Assembly: GCA_016779205.1 (NCBI GenBank)
Contig: JADHOC010000015.1
Span: 62,001 to 126,000 of the forward strand
Reading direction: 5' to 3'
DNA length: 64,000 nt
DNA from: Planctomycetota bacterium
Lineage (GTDB): Bacteria > Planctomycetota > UBA1135 > GCA-002686595
In this document: positions 57,580 to 64,000 of the stretch, piece by piece
Numbering within the stretch: the stretch's first letter is position 1
Layout of the letters: every line of letters starts with the position of its first letter
Made by a program: the position numbers and the translations under genes
The notes under the pieces: generated by a model
Told to the model about the DNA's origin: nothing
The model's input: only the letters and a program-made list of their open reading frames with translations
Databases searched by the model: none

Positions 57580-59301
57580 ATGTTGCTCCCTTCGATGCCC
57601 TCCGCGGTCGCCGTGCGACCCCTCGTCCTGGCCCTGTGCCTCGCCCTCCCGGCGATCGCCCAGGAAGAGGCTGCCGAGAGCACCAACCCCGGGGCGCCGG
57701 CTCCAGCCCAGGCCCAGGACGAACAGGGGGACGAAGCGAGCGTCACTCCCCCCCCTTCCCCCCCCGCGACCTCGGCCGATGCCGTGGAGCGCGCCGGGAA
57801 GCTCTCCGACGAGCTCGAGGCCCAGCCGACTCCGGTGGTTCAGGGATTCCTGGACGCCTACCTCGCGATGGTCGACGCCGAGCTCGCCGAGCTCGCCCGC
57901 ATCGAGGCCGCGCCCACCGAGAGCCCGGACCGTGGGCGCGAGACCGAGGTCCGCGCGGACATCGAGACGCTGATCTCGGCGGCCGACGGCCTCGTCAAGA
58001 CCCTCTCCAAGGCGGGAGCGGACATGGAGCCCGCGCGGGCGCGCCTGGTCACGGCCCGCGACGCCACGACCAAGATCGCCATCACCGAGGCCGGATCCCT
58101 CACGCGGGCCACCGCCATCGAGCTCGACAAGGAGGTGCTCAAGGCCCGTATTCGGCCCATGACCCTGGAGCTCGTGCAGGAGGAGCTGGGGGTCTGGCTG
58201 GCACTCCTGGAGGCCACCTGCGCCGAGATCTCCGCCAAGGAGATCGCCGGCCTCCAGAGCACGGATGAAGGTCAGGCTCGCTTCAGCGAGCAGGCGGTCC
58301 TGCTCCGCGGGCAGCGTGGCCGGCTCATCGAGCGGGTGAACATCGTCATCTCGGCCCTCGAGAAGAAGGGCGGCGACGGGGCGACCGCGAAGGCGTACGT
58401 GAGCTCGGTCGTCGCTACACCGCCCATCACGGGCGTGAACGCCGCGATCACGAGCTTCACGGCCTGGCTCGGCAGCCCCGACGGCGGGATCGCCATCGGC
58501 CTCGAGCTGCTCCAGGCGCTGGCGACGCTCCTGGTTGTATTCCTGATCTCAAGGATCGCTGGAGCGGTGGCCGAGCGGGCCATGAGGCGCGTCCGCAGCA
58601 GCTCTGCGCTCCTCCGACAGTTCGTGGTCTCCAGCGTGGAGAAGGGCCTGGTCCTCATCGGCTTCCTGATGGCCCTCTCGGCGCTCGGCGTCAACATGGC
58701 GCCCATGCTGGCGGCCATCGGCGCCGCCGGCCTCGTGCTGGGGCTCGCCCTCCAGGGCACCTTGGGGAACCTGGCCAGCGGCCTGATGATCATGGTCTTC
58801 CGACCCTTCGACGTGGACGACATCGTCGACACCGCGGGCGCCTTCGGCCGCGTCATGGGCATGACGCTGATGACGACCACCATCCGCACCATGGACAACC
58901 GGACCATCCACGTGCCCAACAGCATGGTCTGGGGGGACGTGATCACCAACGTCACCGCCAACGAGACGCGCCGCGTGGACATGGTCTTCGGAATCTCATA
59001 CGGCTCCGACTTCGCACGCGCGCGGGAGGTCCTCCTCGAGATCCTCACCTCCCATGACAAGGTCCTGGAAGACCCCGAGCCGAACGTCCGCGTGCACGAG
59101 CTGGCCGACTCCTCGGTGAACCTCATCACGCGCCCGTGGGTCAAGACCACGGACTACTGGGACGTGTTCTGGGACGTGACCGAGACCGTCAAGCGCCGCT
59201 TCGACCATGAGGGCATCCAGATCCCGTTCCCCCAGCGCGACGTCCACTTCTACAACGAGGGGGCCCCTGCCCCCTCGCTTGCGGGCCCCGAGGTCAAATG
59301 A
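57580..59301 (+). CDS. Mechanosensitive channel, MscS family (second copy, long N-terminus)
   Basis: 573 residues. After a signal peptide (cleaved near PAIAQ) comes a Pro/Ala-rich and then helical periplasmic region (about 45-300), then three or more membrane helices (about 308-420) with the MscS pore region AAIGAAGLVLGLALQGTLG, the beta domain (VDDIVDTAGAFGRVM, RTIHVPNSMVWGD) and the C-terminal cage ending IPFPQRDVH. The long helical N-terminal domain resembles that of the MscK/YbiO-type group, though shorter. Opens on hypo-osmotic shock. ATG 57580 is used. It is paralogous to the 357-residue channel at 37982 but only from the membrane part onward. Confidence 0.92.
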   Translation: MLLPSMPSAVAVRPLVLALCLALPAIAQEEAAESTNPGAPAPAQAQDEQGDEASVTPPPSPPATSADAVERAGKLSDELEAQPTPVVQGFLDAYLAMVDAELAELARIEAAPTESPDRGRETEVRADIETLISAADGLVKTLSKAGADMEPARARLVTARDATTKIAITEAGSLTRATAIELDKEVLKARIRPMTLELVQEELGVWLALLEATCAEISAKEIAGLQSTDEGQARFSEQAVLLRGQRGRLIERVNIVISALEKKGGDGATAKAYVSSVVATPPITGVNAAITSFTAWLGSPDGGIAIGLELLQALATLLVVFLISRIAGAVAERAMRRVRSSSALLRQFVVSSVEKGLVLIGFLMALSALGVNMAPMLAAIGAAGLVLGLALQGTLGNLASGLMIMVFRPFDVDDIVDTAGAFGRVMGMTLMTTTIRTMDNRTIHVPNSMVWGDVITNVTANETRRVDMVFGISYGSDFARAREVLLEILTSHDKVLEDPEPNVRVHELADSSVNLITRPWVKTTDYWDVFWDVTETVKRRFDHEGIQIPFPQRDVHFYNEGAPAPSLAGPEVK

Positions 59302-59355
59302 CCTCGAATGGGCTTGAGATCGATTCCCGTCTCTATTCTCCCTCTCATTCGACCC

Positions 59356-59886
59356 ATGAGACTTCTCCTCCTCGCGATCCCCTCCCTCCTGCTCGCCTCC
59401 TGCCAGTCCATGTCCGAAGGCGTCCTCGCCTTCGAAGCACGCGCCGTGGTCATCGACGACGCTGATATCGACGACGTCGAGAACGGCTCCGCGTTCGAGG
59501 AGGAGAACATCGATATCTCCTCCTACGGCGTCCACGCGGCGCTCAAGACGCCCGTGGTGGACCTCCTCGTCGGCGTCGATGATCGCGAGTTCGGTAAGGA
59601 GAGCTCCGCCGAGCTCGTCCTCGGTGTCCGACGCCGCTTCCTAGAGATCTGGAAGCTGCACCCCTACCTCGAGGCGGACTACCGCCACGGCTTCGACCTC
59701 GACAACGGCGTGGACTCGGAGACCTACGACGGCTGGGCCGCCGGCGGGGGCGCGCTTCTGCACCTCACCGACTCGCTCTTCCTCAACTTCCGACTCATGT
59801 ACGAGACGACCTCGATCCAGCTGCCCAGCATCTCCACGGACGTGGACGGGGTCACCGGCACCGTCGGTATCGGCTTCAGCCTCTAG
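59356..59886 (+). CDS. Predicted outer-membrane beta-barrel lipoprotein
   Basis: 176 residues, lipobox LLASC (Cys at about 14). The body has alternating hydrophobic/polar strands (VVDLLVGVDD, SAELVLGVRRRFLEIW, HPYLEADYRHGF, SLFLNFRLMYETTS) and ends in VTGTVGIGFSL, an aromatic/Leu-terminated last strand typical of outer-membrane barrels of the small OmpW/lipid A-modifying size. No catalytic His-Ser pattern is obvious. The ATG at 59356 is preferred over one at 59308 because it gives a compact lipoprotein signal. It follows mscS by 54 bp, so it may be co-transcribed, and converges on the phospholipase gene through a strong shared hairpin. Confidence 0.7.
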   Translation: MRLLLLAIPSLLLASCQSMSEGVLAFEARAVVIDDADIDDVENGSAFEEENIDISSYGVHAALKTPVVDLLVGVDDREFGKESSAELVLGVRRRFLEIWKLHPYLEADYRHGFDLDNGVDSETYDGWAAGGGALLHLTDSLFLNFRLMYETTSIQLPSISTDVDGVTGTVGIGFSL

Positions 59887-59899
59887 GCCGCCGGCCCGC

Positions 59900-59932
59900 A
59901 GGGCGGCCGCGGCGAGACCCCGCGGCCGCCCT
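59900..59932. terminator. Strong bidirectional stem-loop
   Basis: A 13-bp perfect stem: AGGGCGGCCGCGG (59900-59912) with CCGCGGCCGCCCT (59920-59932) and a 7-base loop. It fills the gap between convergent genes, and its last base is the first base of the stop codon of the minus-strand phospholipase gene, so it could end both transcripts. Confidence 0.7.
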
Positions 59933-61500
59933 CAGAGCTGGGCCTCGATGGGCAGCCAGCCCACGAGGCCGCACTTGAAACGTTGCCACCAGGAGGTCTG
60001 CGGCTCCTTGCGGTACTCCACGGTCTCCCCCCCCTCGGTCCCCGTCCAGAGGAGCCCTTCGCGGTCCGCAGTGACGGTCCAGCTGCTGTCCAGCGCCATC
60101 ACCTCCTCGATCCCCTCGATCAGCATCTCGGCCAGCTCCGGGCTGTCGATCACGAAGCCCAGCTCCGTGTTGAGCTGCACCGAGCGCGGGTCGAGATTCA
60201 TCGAGCCCACGAAGATGTAGCGGCGATCCGAGATGAAGGTCTTGGCGTGCAGGCTCGCGTTCTTCGAGCCGAACATGCCCTCGTCGTAGAGGGCGTCGGT
60301 GAAGTCGCTGGAGGGTTGGATCTCGAAGACCTCGACTCCCCCTTCCACGAGGTCCTCCCGGTACTTGCGGTACCCCGCATGGACCGCGCCCACGTCCGTC
60401 GAGGCCAACGAGTTGGTGAGGATCCGGACCTTCACGCCGCGGCCCACGTCCGCGACCAGGGAGCGGGTCCCCGCCTTCCCCGGGATGAAGTACGGCGAGA
60501 CGATCAGCAGCTCCTCCTCGGCGGGGGGGATGTTCTCCCGCAGCCGCTCGATCAGCAGCAGCTCGGCCAGCTCGTCCTTGCCCGCGACGATCTTCCGCGG
60601 CCGGTCACTGTGGGCGTGGGTGGGTGCCCAGATGAGGGGCAGCTCGTCGTCCGCCACCTCCTTGATGAAGTCCGCCCCCTGGAGCCTGAGGGCGTAGGGG
60701 GTCTCCTGGTTGGCCGTGGCGAGCTCGAGCATGGAGGCCCGCAGGGAGGCGAGGTCATCCTCATCCCGTTCGAAGGGACTCCAGCCGGTCAGCTGCTCGG
60801 TGAACTCCGAGTTCCAGTACTCGTCGAAGGACTCTCCCAGCTCGGAGACCACGGGGCCGAAGGCGAGCACGTCCAGGTCACCAAAGTTGACGTCCTCGGC
60901 CGCGTCGAAGTACTCGTCCCCCACGTTCCGGCCCCCGACGATCCCCGCGAGTCCGTCGGCGGTGAGCATCTTGTTGTGCATCCGGTGGTTGATCCGGAAG
61001 GGCCGCCCCATGAGGTCCAGGGTCTTCGCCAGCCCGTTCCAAGGGCCCCGGGCCCGCGGGTTGAACAGGCGGACCTCGAGGTGCTCATGGACGTTCGCGG
61101 CGGCGAGGCGATCATCGATCCCGTCCGACCCAAGGTCGTCGATCAGGAGCCGCACCCGCACGCCGCGGTCCGCGGCCTCCAGGAGCAGCTTGAGCAGGAT
61201 CGAACCCGTGATGTCGTCGTGGAAGATGTAGTACTGGGCGTCGACCGCGTGCTCGGCGCGTCTGATCAACGCCGCGCGCGCGGCGAAGGCGTCGAGGCCG
61301 TCCCCCAGCATGTACAGCCCGGTGTCGTCCCCGTGGCGCGAGAGGACCTCCTGGATCTCGCTGCCGATGCCCGAACGGACCGCGCCGTCGAAGGCGAAGC
61401 TGGGCGTGGCGGCGCCGTCCAGCTTGGGGTAGACGCAGGAACTGAGGCCGCCAAGGACCAGCGCCAAGAGGCACGCGGGGAGGGATCGTGCGAGGGTCAT
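59932..61500 (-). CDS. Phospholipase D-family protein, ClsC/cardiolipin synthase-like lipoprotein
   Basis: 522 residues with a lipobox (LSSC, Cys22). Two complete HKD motifs: His175, Lys177, Asp182 (MHNKMLTAD, followed by GIVGGRN) and His418, Lys420, Asp425 (SLHAKTFISD, followed by FVGSMNLD). The pattern and the WWQRFKCGLVGWLPIEAQL C-terminus match YmdC/ClsC, which makes cardiolipin from phosphatidylglycerol and phosphatidylethanolamine in E. coli. The lipobox places this one outside the inner membrane. Unlike E. coli there is no ymdB-type partner next to it. Phosphodiesterase activity on other lipids cannot be excluded. Confidence 0.9.
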   Translation of the reverse strand: MTLARSLPACLLALVLGGLSSCVYPKLDGAATPSFAFDGAVRSGIGSEIQEVLSRHGDDTGLYMLGDGLDAFAARAALIRRAEHAVDAQYYIFHDDITGSILLKLLLEAADRGVRVRLLIDDLGSDGIDDRLAAANVHEHLEVRLFNPRARGPWNGLAKTLDLMGRPFRINHRMHNKMLTADGLAGIVGGRNVGDEYFDAAEDVNFGDLDVLAFGPVVSELGESFDEYWNSEFTEQLTGWSPFERDEDDLASLRASMLELATANQETPYALRLQGADFIKEVADDELPLIWAPTHAHSDRPRKIVAGKDELAELLLIERLRENIPPAEEELLIVSPYFIPGKAGTRSLVADVGRGVKVRILTNSLASTDVGAVHAGYRKYREDLVEGGVEVFEIQPSSDFTDALYDEGMFGSKNASLHAKTFISDRRYIFVGSMNLDPRSVQLNTELGFVIDSPELAEMLIEGIEEVMALDSSWTVTADREGLLWTGTEGGETVEYRKEPQTSWWQRFKCGLVGWLPIEAQL

Positions 61501-61595
61501 GTGCTTGCATGGTAGGGCCTGTGGGATCTCGCCGGGGAGTTCCTCCGGGCGTGGTGTCCCGCCCGGACCGGGCCGGGCGGTAAGGTCAGGCGATC

Positions 61596-62180
61596 ATGTC
61601 CCTCCGCTCCCTCTCCCTCCTCGCGCTCGCCGCCGCGGGCTGCGCCGCCCCCCCAGTCTTCACCGACCTGGACGCGACGGCGGACTTCAGCGCCTACCAG
61701 ACCTTCGGCTTCCTCGAGCCCTCGAGCGTGGCCACGGGTCCCGAGGGGATGAACCCCATGCTCCCCGGGCACCTTGAGCGCGCGGCCTCTGGCGACCTCA
61801 CGGACCTCGGCTACCGCCGCTGCGCCGAGGGCGAGACGCCCGACCTCGTGGTGTCCTTCACCCTTGGGGCCCGGGACCGAGTCCAGGAGACGGAGTACCC
61901 CAGCTTCTACGGGCGCGGACGCTACGACTGGGGAGGGCCCTACTACCAGCAGACCGACGTCCGTCACTACACCGAGGGCACGCTCTGCATCGACATCTTC
62001 GACCCCGCACGGGACGCGCCCGTCTGGCACGGCAAGACCGTCCGGACCGTCACGCGGAAGCTGCGGGAGGACCCGGCCGAGGCGGCGCGCGACGTGATTG
62101 GCGCCATCCTTGAGCGGTTCCCTGCCCGCGGCGCCGCCGGTGACGGCCCGAGCGGCGAGGCCCAGGGGGCCGACTCGTGA
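61596..62180 (+). CDS. DUF4136-family lipoprotein
   Basis: 194 residues with a lipobox (AAAGC, Cys near residue 16). The early strand DFSAYQTFGFLEP, the DLVVSFTLGARD strand, the Tyr-rich YGRGRYDWGGPYY loop and the late CIDIFDPARDAPVWHGK are the DUF4136 pattern; the family is envelope-located and of unknown role. The Pro/Gly-rich tail is not conserved. Its TGA stop overlaps the GTG start of the K+ channel gene by 4 bp, so the two are likely made together. Upstream, 95 bp separate it from the divergent phospholipase gene. Confidence 0.83.
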   Translation: MSLRSLSLLALAAAGCAAPPVFTDLDATADFSAYQTFGFLEPSSVATGPEGMNPMLPGHLERAASGDLTDLGYRRCAEGETPDLVVSFTLGARDRVQETEYPSFYGRGRYDWGGPYYQQTDVRHYTEGTLCIDIFDPARDAPVWHGKTVRTVTRKLREDPAEAARDVIGAILERFPARGAAGDGPSGEAQGADS

Positions 62181-62914
62181 TCGCCGTCCCTCAGCGTCGC
62201 CGGCAGGCCCCCTTCGGCACCCTGCTCCTCGCCCTGGTGCTGTTCATCGTCCTGATCCCCGTCATGGGAAGCTCGGACCTCGGCTTCCCTGTCCTCCGGG
62301 TCGGCTTCTCCGGGGTCCTGATCGCCGGGCTCTGGGTCGCCAACGAGGGGCGCAAGGTCCTGACCCTCGCGGCGATCCTCATGCTCACCAACCTCTGCGC
62401 CCAGTGGCTGGCGCGGTGGATCCTGGACGAGGAGCTCGACAAGACGATCCTCCGGTCCGCGCTCAGCGCGGCCTACCTCGGCGTCCTGGCGGTCACCCTG
62501 ATGCGGACCCTGACCCGGGAGCGTTCGCCCTCCAGCGACACCCTCATGGGGGGGATCAACGTGTACCTCCTCCTGGCGCTCATGTTCGCTGAGCTCCACA
62601 TCGTCACCGAGTGCCTGACCCCCGGCTCCTACCAGCAGGGTGGCGTCAACCTGGTCGAGCACGGCGGCGCCATGGCGGAGTCCCTGCATACGCCCTTCGT
62701 CTACTTCAGCTTCGTGACCCTCACCACCCTGGGCTACGGCGACGTGACGCCGATGACCCCGGGCGCCCAGTTCCTCTGCGCGGCGGAGGCCGTCATCGGG
62801 CAGCTCTACGTGGCGATCCTGATCGGTGGGCTGGTGGCCCTGTGGATCGGAGGGCGCGTGGTGGAGGAGAAGGAGTCCGAGCTGGAGCCGCCCGAGGCCG
62901 GCGGCGCCGCCTGA
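62177..62914 (+). CDS. Potassium channel-like ion channel protein
   Basis: 245 residues with about six membrane helices, the last two flanking a pore loop with the selectivity sequence TLTTLGYGDVTP, the K+ channel signature (TxGYG). There is no RCK domain; the C-terminus after the last helix is short and acidic (VEEKESELEPPEAGG). Such minimal Ion_trans_2 channels carry K+ leak currents in bacteria. The start GTG (62177) overlaps the DUF4136 stop. An ATG at 62258 would cut off the first helix. It converges on the formylglycine-generating enzyme gene with a 4-bp gap. Confidence 0.88.
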   Translation: MIAVPQRRRQAPFGTLLLALVLFIVLIPVMGSSDLGFPVLRVGFSGVLIAGLWVANEGRKVLTLAAILMLTNLCAQWLARWILDEELDKTILRSALSAAYLGVLAVTLMRTLTRERSPSSDTLMGGINVYLLLALMFAELHIVTECLTPGSYQQGGVNLVEHGGAMAESLHTPFVYFSFVTLTTLGYGDVTPMTPGAQFLCAAEAVIGQLYVAILIGGLVALWIGGRVVEEKESELEPPEAGGAA

Positions 62915-62918
62915 CCCC

Positions 62919-64000
62919 TCAGTCCGCGTCCTTCCCCGGAGCGCCGGAGGGCGCCTTGCCGCGCGCCGCTTCCCTGTGGGCCTTCCACAGGGCCGGGGTC
63001 GTGACGCAGCGGAAGCCCAGGTGGCTCATCCCGCTGTCGGGCGGCGTCGCCATGCGGGCGCTGGGGCGGTAGCTCGAGCAGTAGTCCGCGTGGCACAGGA
63101 ACGAGCCGCCCTTCTGGACGTAGGAGTCCCTGGAGTAGGGGTTGCGCGGGTCGGCCGCCCGGTCGGGCCCCTTGGGATTCACGATCACGATGCCCGGGCC
63201 GCTGGCCCGCACGCGCTGCTCGTAGAGGTCCGGCTGGAACTGGTCCGACGTCCACTCCCACACGTTGCCGCTCATGTCATAGAGCCCCAGGGCGTTCGGC
63301 GCGTAGCTCCCCACCGGCGCGGCGACGTCATGGCCGTCCGCGAGGGCGTTCTCGAAGGGGAACCGGCCCTGCCAGATGTTGGCGCGGTGGACGCCCTCGG
63401 GGACGAGGTCCACCCCCCACGCGTACCGCTGGCCGTCCGCCCCCGCGCGCGCCGCCCGCTCCCACTCCGCCTCCGTGGGGAGCCGCTTGCCCGCCCACTT
63501 CGCGTAGGCCGTGGCGTCGAACCAGGAGACGTGGACCACCGGGTGGGCCTGCATCCCGTCGATGGAGCTGCCGGGGCCCTCGGGGTGGCGCCAGTCGGCC
63601 CCCGGGGTCCACGCCCACCACTGGGAGTAGTCGCGGAGGTCCACGGGCCCCGGGGTCTTGGCGAAGATCAGCGAGCCCGCCACCAGGGTGCCCGGCGGAG
63701 GCTCGGGCGTCCCCGGCGGGAGCTGGGCCGCGAGCTCTTCCCAGCTGGGGACGATCTCCGCGGTCGTGCGGTACCCCGTGGCCTCCACGAAGCGCGCGAA
63801 CTGCGCGTTGGTGACCTCGGTCTGGTCGATCCAGAAGCCGTCGACCTGCACCCGATGGGCGGGGCGCTCGTCGGGGCGGCCCTCCTCGCCGTCCCAGCCC
63901 ATGGTGAACTCACCCGGCTCCACCCACACCATGCCGGAGGGAGCCTTGGAAGCCGCCTTCTGGGAGGTCGCCGCAGGGACCTCGTCCTGGGCGAGAGCGG
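62919..64000 (-). CDS. Formylglycine-generating enzyme (sulfatase-modifying factor), 5' end beyond the window
   Basis: Partial at the right edge: the frame is open through position 64000, and the last codons (ALAQDEVPAA) look like the end of a signal peptide, so the true start lies outside. At least 360 residues. The FGE/SUMF1 fold is clear (GEFTMGWDGEEGRPDERPAH, LPTEAEWERAARAG, NVWEWTSD, GFRCV). The two active-site Cys of true FGEs are present in GGSFLCHADYC (C-x4-C spacing, as Cys336/Cys341 of human FGE), so it should oxidise the Cys of sulfatases to formylglycine with copper and O2. Many bacterial look-alikes lack these Cys. Exported location fits planctomycete sulfatases. No sulfatase gene is in the window. 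Confidence 0.9.
   Translation of the reverse strand, partial: ALAQDEVPAATSQKAASKAPSGMVWVEPGEFTMGWDGEEGRPDERPAHRVQVDGFWIDQTEVTNAQFARFVEATGYRTTAEIVPSWEELAAQLPPGTPEPPPGTLVAGSLIFAKTPGPVDLRDYSQWWAWTPGADWRHPEGPGSSIDGMQAHPVVHVSWFDATAYAKWAGKRLPTEAEWERAARAGADGQRYAWGVDLVPEGVHRANIWQGRFPFENALADGHDVAAPVGSYAPNALGLYDMSGNVWEWTSDQFQPDLYEQRVRASGPGIVIVNPKGPDRAADPRNPYSRDSYVQKGGSFLCHADYCSSYRPSARMATPPDSGMSHLGFRCVTTPALWKAHREAARGKAPSGAPGKDAD

Noticed and set aside
59308..59355. Sigma-70-like promoter TTGAGA/TATTCT before the outer-membrane lipoprotein gene
   Set aside because: The spacer is only 14 bases, too short for a usual promoter.
62919..64000. Reading this gene as a generic SUMF1-like protein without FGE activity
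   Set aside because: Both active-site Cys are present with the right spacing, which most non-enzymatic relatives lack.

Overview
The window is about 64 kb of very GC-rich chromosomal DNA packed with roughly 53 protein genes and one tRNA gene (tRNA-Arg, anticodon CCG). Gene content points to a marine-type Planctomycetota bacterium. Clues are secreted proteins carrying a C-terminal beta module of the kind I know from deep-branching planctomycetes (31197-32396), a genuine formylglycine-generating enzyme (sulfatase activator) at the right edge, many lipoproteins and outer-envelope proteins, an ImuA/ImuB mutasome pair, and an AlgI-like O-acyltransferase beside an SGNH-like partner. The phylum call is inference from family resemblance; no rRNA is present. 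I see no insertion sequence, prophage, CRISPR array or replication origin, so this reads as core chromosome rather than an island.

Layout. 1-12.3 kb: housekeeping and transport genes (MgtE Mg2+ channel, a DRE-TIM acyltransferase of the LeuA/homocitrate type, GNAT, Na+/Ca2+ exchanger, gamma-Glu-GABA hydrolase-like amidotransferase, aroB, two adjacent unknown polytopic membrane proteins, a ferritin-like acyl-ACP desaturase relative, ClpS, MoxR ATPase). 12.3-23.3 kb, mostly minus strand: a TPR protein, an SGNH/MBOAT O-acylation pair, and a three-gene envelope-stress cassette (ECF sigma factor, single-pass anti-sigma, RseB-like lipoprotein) preceded by a sequence matching the sigma-E promoter consensus; then a calcium-motif anchored protein, the tRNA, an SGNH hydrolase and an aldo/keto reductase. 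23.3-28.8 kb, plus strand: a manganese/zinc uptake cassette (a duplicated two-in-one MntR repressor followed by binding protein, ATPase and two permeases of the TroABCD type) and a YedK/HMCES abasic-site protein. 28.8-37.4 kb, minus strand: secreted proteins, TrmB, a secreted GH13 enzyme and a large phytase-like esterase. 38-43.8 kb: an MscS channel, imuA-imuB, a DUF4097 lipoprotein and a YbaK-type editing domain. 43.8-49.7 kb: one giant 1,958-residue protein joining a transglutaminase-like domain, DUF4011, an SF1 helicase and a PD-(D/E)XK nuclease. 49.8-57.4 kb: a minus-strand run comprising a sugar ABC importer (binding protein, double ATPase, permease), a lipoprotein mutarotase, an SDR dehydrogenase and a CPA2 antiporter. 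57.5-64 kb: a second MscS channel, envelope lipoproteins, a ClsC-like phospholipase D, a K+ channel and the edge-truncated formylglycine-generating enzyme.

How the genes work together. Overlapping stop/start codons mark coupled sets: SGNH/MBOAT, anti-sigma/RseB-like, binding protein-ATPase and permease-permease in the metal importer, the sugar importer, and DUF4136/K+ channel. The most unusual items are the tandem MntR, in which both halves keep all six metal ligands at an exact 150-residue offset; the helicase-nuclease with an intact Cys-His-Asp triad at its N-terminus; and the sigma-E-like cassette whose anti-sigma factor carries a repeated Ala-Pro-x-x-Leu motif and no zinc-binding motif. 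Start codons were chosen by signal peptides, catalytic N-termini, spacing or overlap; at this GC content very long antisense open frames are common and were discarded.
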